This document shows positions 1-12,390 of a stretch of 64,000 bases of DNA, piece by piece. The stretch lies in NCBI RefSeq assembly GCF_016545825.1, contig NC_052614.1, positions 61,883,864 through 61,947,863 of the forward strand, in the 5' to 3' direction. The position numbers and the translations under genes were made by a program. Position 1 is the stretch's first letter. Each line of letters starts with the position of its first letter. Below the pieces are notes generated by a model. That model was not told where the DNA came from and did not search any database. It worked only from the letters and a program-made list of their open reading frames with translations. The DNA comes from Eucalyptus grandis. Lineage: Eukaryota > Streptophyta > Magnoliopsida > Myrtales > Myrtaceae.

Positions 1-1
1 A

Positions 2-97
2 GAGAGATTGTCCAAGCTGTTTTTCTTCCCAGCTGACAAGGAAAACGGTGACGGAAGAAAGTCCAGTATGGTTAAGACAGAATATAGGAGGAGATGA
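2..97 (+). CDS. Possible 3' end of a gene entering from the left
   Basis: From base 2 the second frame stays open for 31 codons and then stops with TGA. The peptide contains FFFPADKENG and ends EYRRR. The sequence after it is AT-rich and looks like 3' UTR or intergenic DNA, with a candidate AATAAA near 525. I do not recognise the protein, and 31 codons could be open by chance. It is listed only because it touches the window edge and could be a terminal exon. Confidence 0.2.
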   Translation, partial: ERLSKLFFFPADKENGDGRKSSMVKTEYRRR

Positions 98-813
98 CTT
101 CCAACAAAAACTTAAAGGATATGTTTGATCAGATACTTTACCAGCCGAAGGATTCCAATACAGTTGAGAACTGTGACTCACCCCATGAACTGGTCATGTG
201 AGCATGACCGGCAGCTTGATCTGAAGTTGAGAGCCGGTACTTTATGGCCATTAATAGTTAGTGCAAAAGAAGTTGCAGTGTCAGTTTTTTAGGTCTTGTG
301 CTTACTTTTGCAACCAATGAGCTGAAGGTGTGTTGGTGCTAACGACTAATGTAAGGTTTGGCCCATGTATTTCAGGTGAAGTTCTTAAACTATCTGTTTA
401 GATCAATGCTGTCCTTTAAGGTGGACTGTCATTCTTGTTTTGTTTTCAGTGAAATGAAGCCGAATCAATGACCAAGAACAGTGCAGTGGAATTGAAGAAC
501 TAGCAATTAGCAAGGAGTACCCAATAAAGCTGGTTATGTAGAGTAAATTAGTTAATTAAGATAGAATAATGTTCAGCCTGTTTGGGAATGTAAGAACATC
601 ATATATTTCCAAGGGCACTGAGGCAAAAATTACTACAATAGAGTTTATGGGATAGTCTTTGCATTCTCTTCCCTTCTGGCTCGATGCTGCCGTCCAATGT
701 ATGTTGAGGAGCTTATTTCAGAGAGACAGCTTTGTTTGCTTAAGTGAAATAGTAGAGAGAAAAACAATAATTGCAAATATTCTGTAGTTATGGCTTGTGC
801 TCAATATCCATGC
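98..813. other. Non-coding, nothing recognised
   Basis: AT-rich sequence with many stops in all frames. A 36-codon open stretch at 94-201 has no recognisable content. It could be the 3' UTR and downstream DNA of a gene to the left. Confidence 0.4.
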
Positions 814-1016
814 AGTGGAGATACTAATGGTGAGGAGGATGATGGAAAACATGGATGCGGTTGCTCTTGAAAAAGCTTATAAAGTTTCCACTGCATTATC
901 TGCCGCCCCTGTGCTAGGGAGAAGTTCCAAAACAACAAAAGTTCAATCTGGTTTTGACGATATAACCGATGGTTTGAGGGAGCTTGATATGGATAATTAT
1001 GAAGAAGAAGATGAAG
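814..1016 (+). pseudogene. Exon fragment of a PWP1-like WD-repeat protein
   Basis: The translation carries the acidic N-terminal signature of plant periodic tryptophan protein 1 (PWP1), a nucleolar WD-repeat protein linked to ribosome biogenesis: ENMDAVALEKAYKVSTALSA, then GFDDITDGLRELDMDNYEEE. The acidic run just upstream (SGDTNGEEDDG, from 814) lies in a different frame, so there is a frameshift near 845. The homology stops at a GAAG|GTAT junction at 1016, which looks like the original splice donor. No WD repeats follow and no start codon context is visible. I read it as a stranded piece of exon 1, not a working gene. The family match is from motif recall. Confidence 0.7.
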
Positions 1017-2883
1017 GTATTTTCCTTTCTGTTGGTACTTGGTTCTCTTTTTCTTTTAATAAGTTTCTTAGTTCATCCCAAGGAAGTTGGATGGCTATTT
1101 CTTATTTGGATACCGGAAAAGTGGCATCATAATAGATTACACGGAAATGCCCCATCTAATACACAAGACTCGTTTAAATGGCATGCAACTCTCTTCCTCT
1201 TAATATCACTGACAGGAGCCAGCCAAACTCACCATAACGAGTAATGGATGTATCGTGAGACTTAGTAGTGTCAGAATCCAAACATGGTCTGCATTTGCTT
1301 TCCAAGCCAACTTCAAGAGCAAAGAAGGAAGGCTTTCCCTGTCAAAGCCCTTTTGAGTCGATCAAACTCAAAATTCTATTCCCCACTTATCACGCTTTGT
1401 AAAGCTAATGGATGCTGCCAGAGCTGCTTGCGAATACGCAATTAAAACACATCGCTTGATTCAAGAATGCAGCCGCAGAAAACTATAGAAGGAGAAACGA
1501 GATAACTGCGCTTCAGCGTTCCACTGCTTTAGGCAAGCCTATTTTGACTTGCTAGCTACAGAGATAAAACAGTGTTAAGGAATATTTGAAGGAAAACATG
1601 CCCATTTTTATGCCAATCCATCTTATTGTTCCTGTCCGTTTTAGATTTCATTTTAACTTTGCAGGAATGTCTAATCTATCACGAAATATAATATGTAATT
1701 TGTAAGCGAGGAATTATAGGTCCAGGAAAGGATGCTTATATAGTAACAAGATCATTAGCGCAAGTGAGACCTTCTCCATTCATTATCATTAATGAAGACT
1801 GAAGAGTGACATAGGCATATGATATGACTACGTCGGGGAAATAAATCTTTTCTATGGAAAAATATTGAATTAAATTTTGACATTGCTCAAATTAAAATAT
1901 CAATACAAGCTCACTATTAAAATTTCTTTTGTTTTGAAACGTTGAAATTATTAACGTTTATGGTGTTTCCAATGTTCTTTGAAATTGAACTTCATCTTTT
2001 GGATAGATGAAATAACCATGAGAAACAATGTTTGAAATCAATTTATGACTTTCCGGTCTATGTATCTTGTTCTCTTGTTATTATAAATAATGTGTTTCAG
2101 AGTTGACCGATACAGTTGTGTCTTCTTGTTAAGGGTAATATTTATTAGTGAGTAGTGTTTCCATTCATATAAGAGTTGTTTCTTTTCATATTGACATTCA
2201 ATAAAACTAAACGTTTTTAATATATATTGAATAAACAGTCGTTCTATATGGAAAACATAATTTCCACGTGCAATGCTTATGGTTACCTAGTAGTGAATTA
2301 TACAGAGAAGTTTATTTCTCCCCATCTATTTCTTTGCTTGCTCAGATAATGTTAATTCTCTCATATGGAGACATATTGGACAATATGTGTGCTAAATGAA
2401 TGAGTTTAATTGTCTGGAGATCTTTCCGATCAACAATAACTGCAACTACTTTAATTTATAATAGGAAAGGGATGTGAGCCTCATATATCTAACGATAACC
2501 TTTAGCAGTAAATAGTGGTTTATCTATATACTATAGGATTTTAATAGACACATGCGATAGGTATTTTTAATATTGTGAAATTGCCATAAGTGTTTCCATC
2601 AATCACAACTGTCAACAATCTAACGATCTAGATTTTTATTTTCTCAAATAGTTAAGAAAATCACAAAAGGGTGTACATGAGTGCGCTTCTAGAGAAAACC
2701 AATTCTATCAAATCTTGCCATTTATACTATTTATTATTATGGGAACATATGAATTGCAAATTGTGCAACTCAATCCACAACAGTAATGAGCATGACTAAA
2801 TATCTAACTATTTGTGTAACTCTATCTAAAACAATAATGAGCATGACCAAGTATTTACCTATTTATAAAGCCTTTCATCTTTT
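1017..2883. other. Non-coding AT-rich host DNA
   Basis: Beyond the PWP1 fragment there are only short open frames and low-complexity AT-rich sequence. No domain, RNA gene or repeat boundary was recognised. Two short similar phrases around 2770 and 2830 (stretches with aacagtaatgagcatga) hint at a small local duplication. Confidence 0.4.
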
Positions 2884-3035
2884 TGTCACACCCCCGTTCC
2901 CTCCTTGGTACAAGAGCATGACCTAGCGGGTTAGCATCAACGCTCCAGGCAACATCGAACTTCCCAAAAATCTTTTATCTTTAGTTAAGTACATATGGAA
3001 GTGATCATAAACAATCCCCATACAAACAAACATGG
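2884..3035 (-). repeat. Terminal remnant of an inverted Gypsy-type LTR
   Basis: The segment opens with TGTCACACCCC, the reverse complement of the GGGGTGTGACA ending seen in the Gypsy LTRs at 32986, 41186 and 44150. About 150 bases later it is cut by the Copia-2 LTR. It is probably the 3' end of an older minus-strand LTR into which Copia-2 inserted. The matching right half is not visible because the right edge of Copia-2 is lost. Confidence 0.35.
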
Positions 3036-3665
3036 TATTGAGAAAACTCCTATTAGGTTTTGAAGTTGATAAAACTTTCATTCTCTTATTCTTATTATGA
3101 GGAATATTAAACTTCTGTGTTATATCGTGGAATGCTGTCAAAATCTATTCTACATCAGAAGTCTTTTCCACTCTAACAAAGATACAGATTGAACTCAAGT
3201 AAAAAACGAAGATATAATCAGACTCAGGATTATTGATCATTCAACAAGGATTTAGTACACGCAAGATATATTTGACCTTTTGGCGGAGAATCTCACTTAG
3301 CTTTTCTATATATTGATGAAATCAATCACGGATTGGTGAAATCAATTTCGAAGACAAGTTCCATTTTGGGAAGCATCTACTTATGGAAACCCAGATTCTG
3401 TTAGTATGGACAACTAGGATCATCGGATTTTCACCTCAATCTTCAAATGGTTACAAGATTTCCTTAATTGATTTTGTCCAATGGATTGATTGGAAGAAAT
3501 TCCCCTAGAAAGTGCCAACGGTTAGAAATGCATGAAGGAGTATTTAAAGAGGTCATTTAGTTCATTTGAGGAAGAATGTGAGAATTAAAATTCCAAAGTT
3601 TGAAGCCTTTGCAACTATTTGTTCTTCACCGATAGTGCTTGCAATTGTACTTAAAAGAGAGAAAC
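3036..3665 (+). repeat. 5' LTR of Copia-2, first part
   Basis: It matches the 3' LTR at 25898-26205 over about 310 bases and continues with sequence related to the Copia-1 LTR and to the solo LTR at 57853. It stops at GAAAC (3661-3665), which repeats at 17673-17677. These bases flank the inserted Gypsy solo LTR. The LTR resumes at 17678, giving about 1.0 kb in all. Confidence 0.8.
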
Positions 3666-4058
3666 TATCATGCCCCGATTCTCTGAGTATGTGCCCATCC
3701 CTCTATGGTCGATTAAATAACGTCCCAGGACGCATTGCCGACCCATTCATTTTTAAATGCACATGCGAAAACAGAGAAATAATCCCCAGACAACAATTCG
3801 ATGAGATAGAAAAGTAGGGCGACATTTCCTTGAAAACCACAACACACCTTTTACATTTGAGGATAATTTATATACATTATTATTCGTTATTTATAAGGTC
3901 TACCCAAAAATTCGGTTCCATAAAACTAGTTGTCCTAGGACCAACTATTCAGACCTGAACGCTGAACCTTCAAGGTCCACGAGATTCGAGTGAGACAACG
4001 GTTCCTCCAATACACCATAGGGTGGGTCTACTGGATCCTCATCCTGGACAGTATCAAT

Positions 4059-4993
4059 TGTTGGAGAAAACTTCATTGAGTGTTTTGAAGTTGACAAACC
4101 GTTTCCATCAGTTTAGTCTGAAGACTTACAGATTCTTCCATTAAAGTCTGAAGACCTCCGGACTGCTAGGCTCAAGACTCAAAGTCTATCCTCATTAACA
4201 GTTTCTAGACCGTCGAAGAAGGCTTATCCAGAACTGAGTATTTCGTTAAGGATTTGATTCTATCGACCGAAGAAGATCTCTTGGCTGGATATAGCATGTC
4301 GGAATCCATTATTCCAATTGAGATTGATTCAGGGATTTTGGATCCTTTGAATGACAAAGTATACTTGGAAGGTTCTACTTATGAAAACCTAGATTCTGAT
4401 TGTATGGGCGAGCAGGATTGGTGGGCTATCGACATATTCCTTAAATAACTCGAAATCTCCCTAATTGATTCTGTCCAACGAGTAGATTGGAAGAAATCAT
4501 TTGGTAAGTGCCAACGGGTGTGATGGCATGAAGGAGCATATAATGAAGACGTTCCAGTTATTCGAGTGTGTGCGCGATAGAAGAATTCCAAAGTCTGAAG
4601 CTCCTTGTAATTAGTCAATTCAATTGTTGAGAGAAATCTTGTACGCAAAAGAGAGTTTATATCTTTGTGAGACCTTGAAAAAGTGTAGTAGAGTCTCTAC
4701 ATTGTGGAATCAAGGAAGAGCTTTACTGTAACAACTCTTTTTCATAGTGAAATTCAGCTGATGGGCTGTTAGTGCGGAAGAGTGGACGTAGGCTTGGATT
4801 AAGCCGAACCACTATAAATCTTGTGTTCTTATTCTCCTCCCTAAGCTCTTTTACTTTGATCGTAACTCAATTTGTTTACAAGAGTCTAATTTCTTTTTCA
4901 TAATCTATTGTTGATTAGAGTTGCACACTTCTCTCTGGAAAATTTGTTTTTGCACCTATTCACCCCCTCTAGGTGCTCGTACTAACTTTCACA
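4059..4993 (+). repeat. 5' LTR of Copia-1
   Basis: A 935-bp direct repeat of 12734-13668, starting TG and ending CA. It ends two bases before the PBS. It contains a small shadow ORF with a close twin in the 3' LTR (4254 and 12929), which is repeat sequence and not a gene. Confidence 0.92.
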
Positions 4994-4995
4994 AT

Positions 4996-5007
4996 TGGTA
5001 TCAGAGC
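4996..5007 (+). other. Primer binding site of Copia-1
   Basis: TGGTATCAGAGC, the complement of the 3' end of plant initiator methionine tRNA, lies two bases after the LTR. This is the usual Copia primer site for minus-strand DNA synthesis. Confidence 0.92.
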
Positions 5008-5055
5008 TTCTGTACTCACTTAAGTTAAAGTGTTTTACTTTAGAGTTAAAGATCC

Positions 5056-6754
5056 ATGGCTAGTATGTTGGCTCCAGGTCTGGTTGAAGGGCAAAGCAAT
5101 ACCAGACCACCTTATTTTGATGGAAAGAAATATAACATATGGAAAAACAAGATGAAGGCATTCCTAAGATCAAAGGATCATCTGGAATGGGACGTGGTAG
5201 ACAAAGGAATCATTCCTAAAACTGCAACAATCTCAGAAAGAGGAAAAGAAGTTGTTGAGTCCAATGAAATGACTCAAGAAGAGATAACCAGGAGACAAGC
5301 TCTTAATGCAAAAGCAATTTATTATTTATATTGTGCATTATCTCCTACTAAATATAACAGAATATCTTCTTGTGAAACAGCTAAAGAAGTTTGGGATAGA
5401 TTACACATCACCTATGAAGGAATTGATCGAGTGAAAGAAACCAGAATCAACATTTTGCTCGGTCAATATGAAGCATTTAAGATGAAACCATGAGAATCTA
5501 TCATTGACATGTTTAGTCGTTTTACAGAAATCGTGAATGGTCTTGAATATCAAGGTCAACCAATTTCGGACCCATGAAGGTAAACAAGTTCTTTGCGTGG
5601 ATTGTCCTAGGATTGGAATCACATAAAGACCTCAATAAGGGAGACACAAAGAATCATGCCACTCTCTGTTGACGAATTGGTTTGAACTCTTCAGTCTTAT
5701 GAAGTGGAGAAAATCAACGAAGATGAAGATCATAAAGGTAATAAATCTATTGCATTAAAATCTAATGATGATTCTGATGTCACAGATTCTAAAGAGGATA
5801 TAGATGATGAAGAGCTCGCTCTTATGATAAGAAGGTTCAGGAAACTGAACAGAAATGGAAGAAGATTCAATCCAAAGAAACAAATTTTTCAAAAGCTACA
5901 AAATAAATCAGTTGAGGATGATGAATCCAATAAAGATGTAATCTACTTTGAATGCAAGAAAAAGGGACACATCAGACCCAACTGTCCCATTTTGAATAGA
6001 AAGAAAGGAAAAGTTGAGAAATATCGAAAGGCACTTAAAGCAGAAATTGATACCGAATGTGAGGAAAGTGATGATGATTATGTCAATATTTGTCTCATGG
6101 CACAATCAGACTTAGATTCAGACTCCGAGACAGACTCAGACTCAGATAGTGAAATCGAGGTAAGTAATTTAAAAATCCCTACTAAAGTCTCTAGATACAT
6201 TGATGAATTGTGTCTTAGTCTTAAAACCTCTCTCAAAAGGATTTCTGAATTTAAAAGAGAAAATTCTGCACTAAAACAACAGGAAAATGCTTGGAAAGAG
6301 AAGGTCAAAATTTTAGACAAAAGTGTTATTACTTTGAAAGAAAATGCAGACAATTTTTCAAAAGAAAATGCATTCTTGAAAAATGATATCTCAAGTATTT
6401 CTAAAAGATTTTCTATAGGATCCGAGAAACTTGAAAAATTCTTTCATCACAAAGACCTTACTTCAACAAATCAGGTTTAGGAATGACTGAAACCATTCCT
6501 CTAATTGATTTTCCTAAAGTAAAGAAAAGAATTAAGCAAAGATCTATAAGAGATTCTTACAAAAATCATTTCCAAAAGTCTTTGTAAAACACCGTAGGCA
6601 TGAATGCTCTTAAATGTTCTAAGTGCAATAGCTCGATCATTTTGAGAAAGAATGTCCTATGGTTTGGAAACCTGTTAAGAAGGTATGGGCAAAGACCGTA
6701 TATTACACTAACACCAATGGGCCCAAGAAAATATGGGTACCAAAGAAAGCTTGA
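5056..6754 (+). pseudogene. Copia-1 gag (nucleocapsid), interrupted
   Basis: It starts at ATG 5056 with MASMLAPGLVEGQSNTRPPY, the usual start of plant Copia Gag, and runs through the UBN2-like Gag region. A TGA at 5491 interrupts MKP*ESIIDMFSRF, probably a former glycine codon, and a frameshift follows near 5570-5700. The second block (5704-6480) holds an acidic stretch, one zinc knuckle in which the first Cys is replaced by Tyr (YFECKKKGHIRPNC), and a long Lys/Glu-rich probable coiled coil. A second, damaged knuckle sits near 6620. The frame ends WVPKKA* at 6752-6754. Gag normally packages element RNA into cytoplasmic particles; this copy cannot make a full-length one. Confidence 0.85.
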
Positions 6755-6767
6755 GTCTCTTTTCTAA

Positions 6768-9700
6768 ATGCAGGTCACTATTAAGAAAAATGTTAAATGG
6801 TACTTGGATAGTGGATGCTCAAGACATATGACAGGAGACTCAAATTGCTTCATAAAACTTGCGCAAGTTAATGGTGGAAAAGTTTCTTTTGGAGGAAATA
6901 ACAAATGAAGAATTGTGGGATACGGAACTGTAAAGATTGAAAGCCTCACGATCAGTAATGTTTCCTTAGTGGAAGGACTCAACTACAACTTGCTGAGTAT
7001 CAGTCAACTGTGCGACACTAGTTTCAAGATAAACTTTCAAGAAGGAATATGTTTAGGAACCAGTAAAGACTCCTCTCAGTCTTTCACGGGGTGAAGACAT
7101 GGGAATATCTATCTTTTGGATATCAAACCAGATAAATCCCAATGTCTAATCTCAATGCAAGAGGAAGCAAACTTATGGCATAGAAAACTTGGGCACATCA
7201 ATATGAAGCAAATAGCCAAATCTCAGCAAAGAAGCTTGTTCGTGGACTACCCAAACTGACATACCAAAAGTCTGATCTATGCACACCATGCGTGTTGGGA
7301 AAACATGTAAGAAATTCATTCAAACCAATAAATCAAGTATCCACTAATTGTGTATTGCAGCTCTTACATATGGATATCTTTGGACCAACCAGAACTCAGA
7401 GCATTAGAGGTAAGAAATACTGCCTAGTAATTGTGGATGATTATTCACGATTCACTTGGGTATATTTTCTGGCAAGTAAGTCTGAAAGCTTTTCTTATTT
7501 TATAAAGTTTGCTAAAAAGTTCCAAAATGAGAAATGGTATGTTATTTCAAGTATACGGACAGACCATGGAGGTGAATTTGAAAATCAAGATTTTACAAAA
7601 TTCTGTGATAAATCTGGCTTTCAGCATGTATTCTCTTCACCATATACTCCAGAGCAAAATGGAGTTGTGGAAAGAAAGAATAGATCGCTGCAAGAAATGG
7701 CTAGAACTCTTTTAATTGAAAGTAACATCTCTTCTCATTTTTGGGCTGAAGTAGTTTCTACAGCATGCTATATTATTAATAGAGTCTTCTTAAGGCCTAT
7801 TCTGGAAAAAACTCCCTATGAGTTATTCAAAGGAAAGAAGCCAATTGTTTTGTATTTTCATGTGTTTGGATGTAAATGTTTTATATTGAAAAATGCAAAT
7901 GATCGAGTGGGTAAGTTTGAAGAAAAATCAGATGAAGGTATTTTTCTTGGATATTCTATCTCAAGCAAAGCTTACAGAGTATACAATAAAAAGACTCAAT
8001 CTATGGAGGAATCGATGAATGTCAAATTCAAGACTTTATGCAAAATCAATCGATTCAGACTCAACTTGAAGAATCTGAACCTACTATAGACTCTACAAAA
8101 TCTAAATCTCTAGAAGCAGCTTAGACTTCAAAAGACCAGCAACAAATGATCATCAAAGACTCAAATGAGAAAAATGATCAACACTCTGACAAATCAACCA
8201 GCAACTGGAAGCATAAGTCCAGTCATCCCTAAGATCTCATTATTGGTGATATTAATAAAGGAATTCGCACAAGATCCAAAAGGCGTGAAGAGTCTAGTGC
8301 TGTGGCTCTTATTTCTGAAATAGAACCCAAAAGTATAGAAGAAGCTTTATCTGATGAAAGCTGGATTGAAGCTATGCAAGAAGAACTCAGGCAATTTAGT
8401 ATCAATGATGTTTGGGAATTGACTCTTAAACCAAAAGGTAAATCCATCATTGGAGCTAAATGGGTTTTCAAGAACAAGATGAACGAGAAAGGAAAAGTCG
8501 TAAGAAACAAAGCAAGGCTCGTGGCTAAAGGATATACGCAAGAAGAAGGGATAAACTATGATGAGACTTACACGCCAATAACAAGGTTAGAAGCAATTAG
8601 ATTATTACTTGCTTTTGCTTGTTATAAAAATTTCAGGTTATTCTAAATGGACGTCAAACGTGCTTTCCTAAATGGATTTATTTAAGAGGAAGTCTATGTG
8701 GAACAACCACCTGATTTTGAAGACCCAAGGAAACCATACTCTGTATTCAGACTGAAAAATACTCTATATGGTCTAAAGCAAGCACCTCGAGCTTGGTACG
8801 ACAAACTAAGTAAGTTTTTAATTCAAAATGGCTTTGTCAAAGGTAAAGTAGTTACTACACTGTTTATCAAAAGAGAAAACAAAATTTTTTTACTTGTTCA
8901 AATTTATGTTGATGATATTATTTTTGGATCTTCTAATGAAAATTTGTGCAAGAAATTCTTTAAGTCTATGCAGAATGAATTTGAAATGAGCATGATGGGT
9001 GAAGTAATCTTCTTTCATGGGCTTCAAGTGAAACAAATGAAGGAGGGAATCTTTATTAATCAAGAAAAATATGCTAAAGAACCTGTCAAAAAATTTGGAC
9101 TGGAGAATTGCAAAAGGACTGATATACCAATGTCAAGTTTCTTGAGGCTGGACAAAGATGAAGGAGGAAAGAAAGTTGACCAGAAGCTATATAGAAGTAT
9201 CATTGGTTCACTTCTTTATCTTATTACTTTTAGACCTGACATTTTGTTTAGTGTTTGTATTTGTGGCAAATTTCAATCAAACCCCAAAGAATCTCATTTA
9301 AGTGCTGCAAAACGTATTATCAAATACATTGCCACAACTTCAAATTCAAGGTCTCTGGTATCCAAAAGAAGGAGACTTCACTCTTCTTGGATACTCAGAT
9401 GCAGACCTAGCCGGATGCAGAGTTGATAGAAAGAGCACCTCGGGCATCTGTCAACTACTTGGTAGCAGCAGAGTATCTTGGTTTTCAAGGAAGCAAAGTA
9501 CGTAACTCTTTCTACGGCGAAGCAAAGTATGTAGCTCTTGGAAGTTGTTGTTCACAAATTCTGTGGATAAAACAACAGTTAAGAGACTTTGGAATTGAAA
9601 ATTCATGCACTGAGATCAAATGTGACGACACCAGTGCAATCAATCTTATCAAAAATCCAATTCTTCACTCGAGCAAAACATATAGAGATTCGACATCATT

Positions 9701-9812
9701 TCATTAGAAATTATGTTCAAAATGAAGAAGCTTCGATTCAGTTTATTGATTCAAAGAATCAACTGGAGGATATATTTACAAAGCCTTTGGAGAAAAATCA
9801 ATTTGAATTATT
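6768..9812 (+). pseudogene. Copia-1 pol: protease, integrase, reverse transcriptase, RNase H
   Basis: The pol frame is shifted by one base from gag. A possible start is ATG 6768, in the context MQVTIKKN. Protease: WYLDSGCSRHMTGD near 6805, with a stop soon after at 6906. Integrase (7292-8089): HHCC remnants, then the catalytic set HMDIF, IRTDHGGEF and NGVVERKN, all present. RT (8302-9420): WVFKNKM, then the active site YVDDIIFGS near 8907, with a stop at 8644. RNase H (9302-9812): frameshifted near 9420-9500, ends at FTKPLEK. Domain order PR-IN-RT-RH is Copia-type. Several stops and frameshifts make it non-functional as a polyprotein, although the integrase block and the RT core keep their key residues. 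Confidence 0.9.
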
Positions 9813-10250
9813 CATTCCGACTCAATATCTTTTAAGTCCGAGAAAGTTCGGACTTAAGGCTGCACGTCTAAAGACACTCGGGCTCGAACGATTAAGATTT
9901 ATGATTGTAAGTTACTTCTATTTTAGAAACTTATCTCTTGGATCAAATCTCAAAAATGTACGATCATCTATCTGTAATTGATTGATGTTATTTCCCCAGT
10001 TTTTGAAATGACGGTTATCTAATTTTTTGAAAAGGCAGTTTTTTTTAAAGGGCATTTTTATATTTCCTTTTACGACGTTCGTATGCCTCGCTTTGACTGC
10101 CTTATATACTATTGGTTTTTCTTCTTTTTACTCACAAAAACCCTAAGAGAGCACAGATCTTCCACTTCTCTTTTCTTCTCTTGTTTAATCATTGAAAAGT
10201 TTTCACTTTTCTTGCGAAACAAGCTTGGAATCTCTCAAAAACTGTGAAAG

Positions 10251-12337
10251 ATGTTGTCTTAAAGAAAGTCTTTGAGGATCGCGAACAGGGGACCACAACA
10301 AATGCGTGAGGGACCTACGCATTTTGATCTCACCGAGGAAGAAGAATCTCCTAGATAGCAGTAGAGCCCACAACATTCTTAACAACATCCATCTCCTCCA
10401 TCTAGACCTCAGAATATTGAACATAGAGAAGAGGAAGAAATTATCGAAGATACAGAACCCGTAAGAACTCATAAGCCCGCTTTTACTTTTAAGCTTTACC
10501 GTGCTTTGAAGAGGAGTGGTACTCCTTTGAACTATATTGATGAATTTTTGAAAGACAAAGAGTATCGAAATGAAACCTACTTTTTACGCACAATGGAACG
10601 ATTAGGAATTGCTCCTGCGAGGTCGGCGGAAGAAGCATTGGCAAATATCCCAAGCAATCCACGCGTTGGAGGGCTAAGTCAACCTGATGGGAATGATGAT
10701 GATAGGATGTACACTGAGTTTAAACCTAAATTGGGTGTTGCAGCGAAAATCCGAAGCAAAAGGACAAATTTGTTTTGCTCAGAGGACCATAAGCAACTGT
10801 ACTCTAAGTTGCTAAAGCATGGTGTGATTAACCCTATAAGTGTGGACTTTGATTTTCTTGATTCTCTGAATGTCAAGCTGCGAAAGAAATTCAATCTTCT
10901 TCAACTAGAACGGTTTTGTTCTGAAACGACAGAGGCTCATGCTGAACTCATTGCTTATTTCTATTCAAATCTAAGTTCCTTGGATGCGAATAGATTCTCT
11001 TTTAGTGTTCGAGATCAGGACTATGTGGTTGACATGGATACATTGGCTGATGTGATTGGGGTTGTAAGAGGGAAATACCAATTAATCAGTGTGTCTAGTG
11101 GATGTGTGACGATAGAGCTTGTTCGGGATAGAACAACAGAAGGAAAGATTTCATATTTGAGGATGAATGCCTCAAATATTTTGCTTCACAAGATAGTGAT
11201 CAACTGCCTCAGACCCAAATCGACTTTGAAGACCGATGTTTTAAACTCGAGGCAAAAAGCGATGTATGCCATCAACGCGGCAAAAGTTCTCTCTTCCACA
11301 CACTATTATGTTCCACATGTACAGAACGATGGTGAAGGACAAGTGCCAACTTCCTTACTCAGCACTTGTCATTAAATTATTCAGACATTTGAACATTCAA
11401 CCTCCTAGGATTTTTTGTGTTCGAACATGCGATCAAATGGTGGTAGGACTGAAAATGGTCTCTAAAATGCATCGAAGGAACTTAACAAGGCTTTGGAGCA
11501 ATTCAAGGTTAAAACCCCTGTTAAGACTCACCCAGTCTCCTCAGCTGCAAAACGGAAAGGGAAGGAGCCCATGGTTGCTCCATCCAAGAAAAGAAGAGCA
11601 CTCATCTTGGAGGATGAAGAGGATGAGGATGATATCATAATTTCTGCTCTTGCATTGAAGAACTTAAGTCGTTTTGTTCCAGAGACAAAGGTGAGACTGG
11701 AAAAAGACAAGGAGGAGATCGAACAGAGGACTAGAGAAAGAGAATCAATGGAGAAATAATCAAAGGAAGAAAGGATTGAAGAAGAAGAAGAAGAGGGTAG
11801 AGGTGAACAAGAAGAAGCAAAGCATGAAGAGTACTTCTCACCGCCTGAAGGCAATGAAACATGGGGAGATGCTGAGAAAAGAGGTATGTCTTCAATTGTT
11901 GCTACTAGTGAAGGAGTAAGTCGTTCACCAGCAGATCCAGAAGACATCTATGCCTCTCAATTTCCTGAGGAATGCCATGAGATTTCATCGCCAAATCTGC
12001 GTGATCGTGCCGACTTGCCATCACCTGCCAATACACCTTCTAATCGTGCAGAAGCCAGTACTCAGATTGATAATTCAGCAGACTTTCGCGAGTGCTTGAT
12101 GTTCTCTTGGAGATGCGAGGCCAAATTTATGCTCAGGATGCGAAGTTCGAACTTACGGAATGCGGTCAATCCTCTTTAGTTCCTTTGCATGATCAAATCC
12201 ATGCCCTTGCTCTTCAAGTTCAAGCAAATGCCAATGGTGAAGATGTGGCTCAATTGAAGGAGGATTTGAAAAAGCTGGAAGAGATTGTTTAGTCAATGGG
12301 AGATTTCCAGCTTGTTCGTGTTCCAAAGCAATCCTAA
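10251..12337 (+). pseudogene. Third ORF of Copia-1 (Sirevirus env-like position)
   Basis: A separate coding region between RNase H and the 3' LTR. It opens ATG 10251 (early stops), has a clean 289-codon stretch at 10506-11375, then shifts frame near 11260 and continues past 12290 to VRVPKQS*. The central block includes LNYIDEFLKD, LAYFYSNL-like IAYFYSNLSS and SLPHTIMFHMYR. This resembles the plant domain often annotated as putative plant transposon protein, found in long LTR elements. The C-terminal third is acidic and Lys/Glu-rich. The Copia-2 copy (23358-25567) is clearly homologous, so the ORF predates both insertions. Some Sireviruses have an ORF here called env-like; I see no signal peptide or convincing membrane anchor and do not claim an envelope function. 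Confidence 0.75.
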
Positions 12338-12374
12338 TTCCATTCTCTTTTCATCTCTACCTTTTTAATGCTGA

Positions 12375-12390
12375 CAAAAAGGGGGGAGAG
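12375..12390 (+). other. Internal polypurine tract of Copia-1
   Basis: CAAAAAGGGGGGAGAG lies 340 bases before the 3' LTR and just after ORF3. The same motif occurs in the same place in Copia-2 (25625). Extra polypurine tracts upstream of the 3' LTR are a described Sirevirus trait. Confidence 0.65.

Noticed and set aside
4254..4448. 64-codon ORF repeated at 12929-13123 as a conserved small gene
   Set aside because: The two copies are the equivalent positions of the Copia-1 LTRs.
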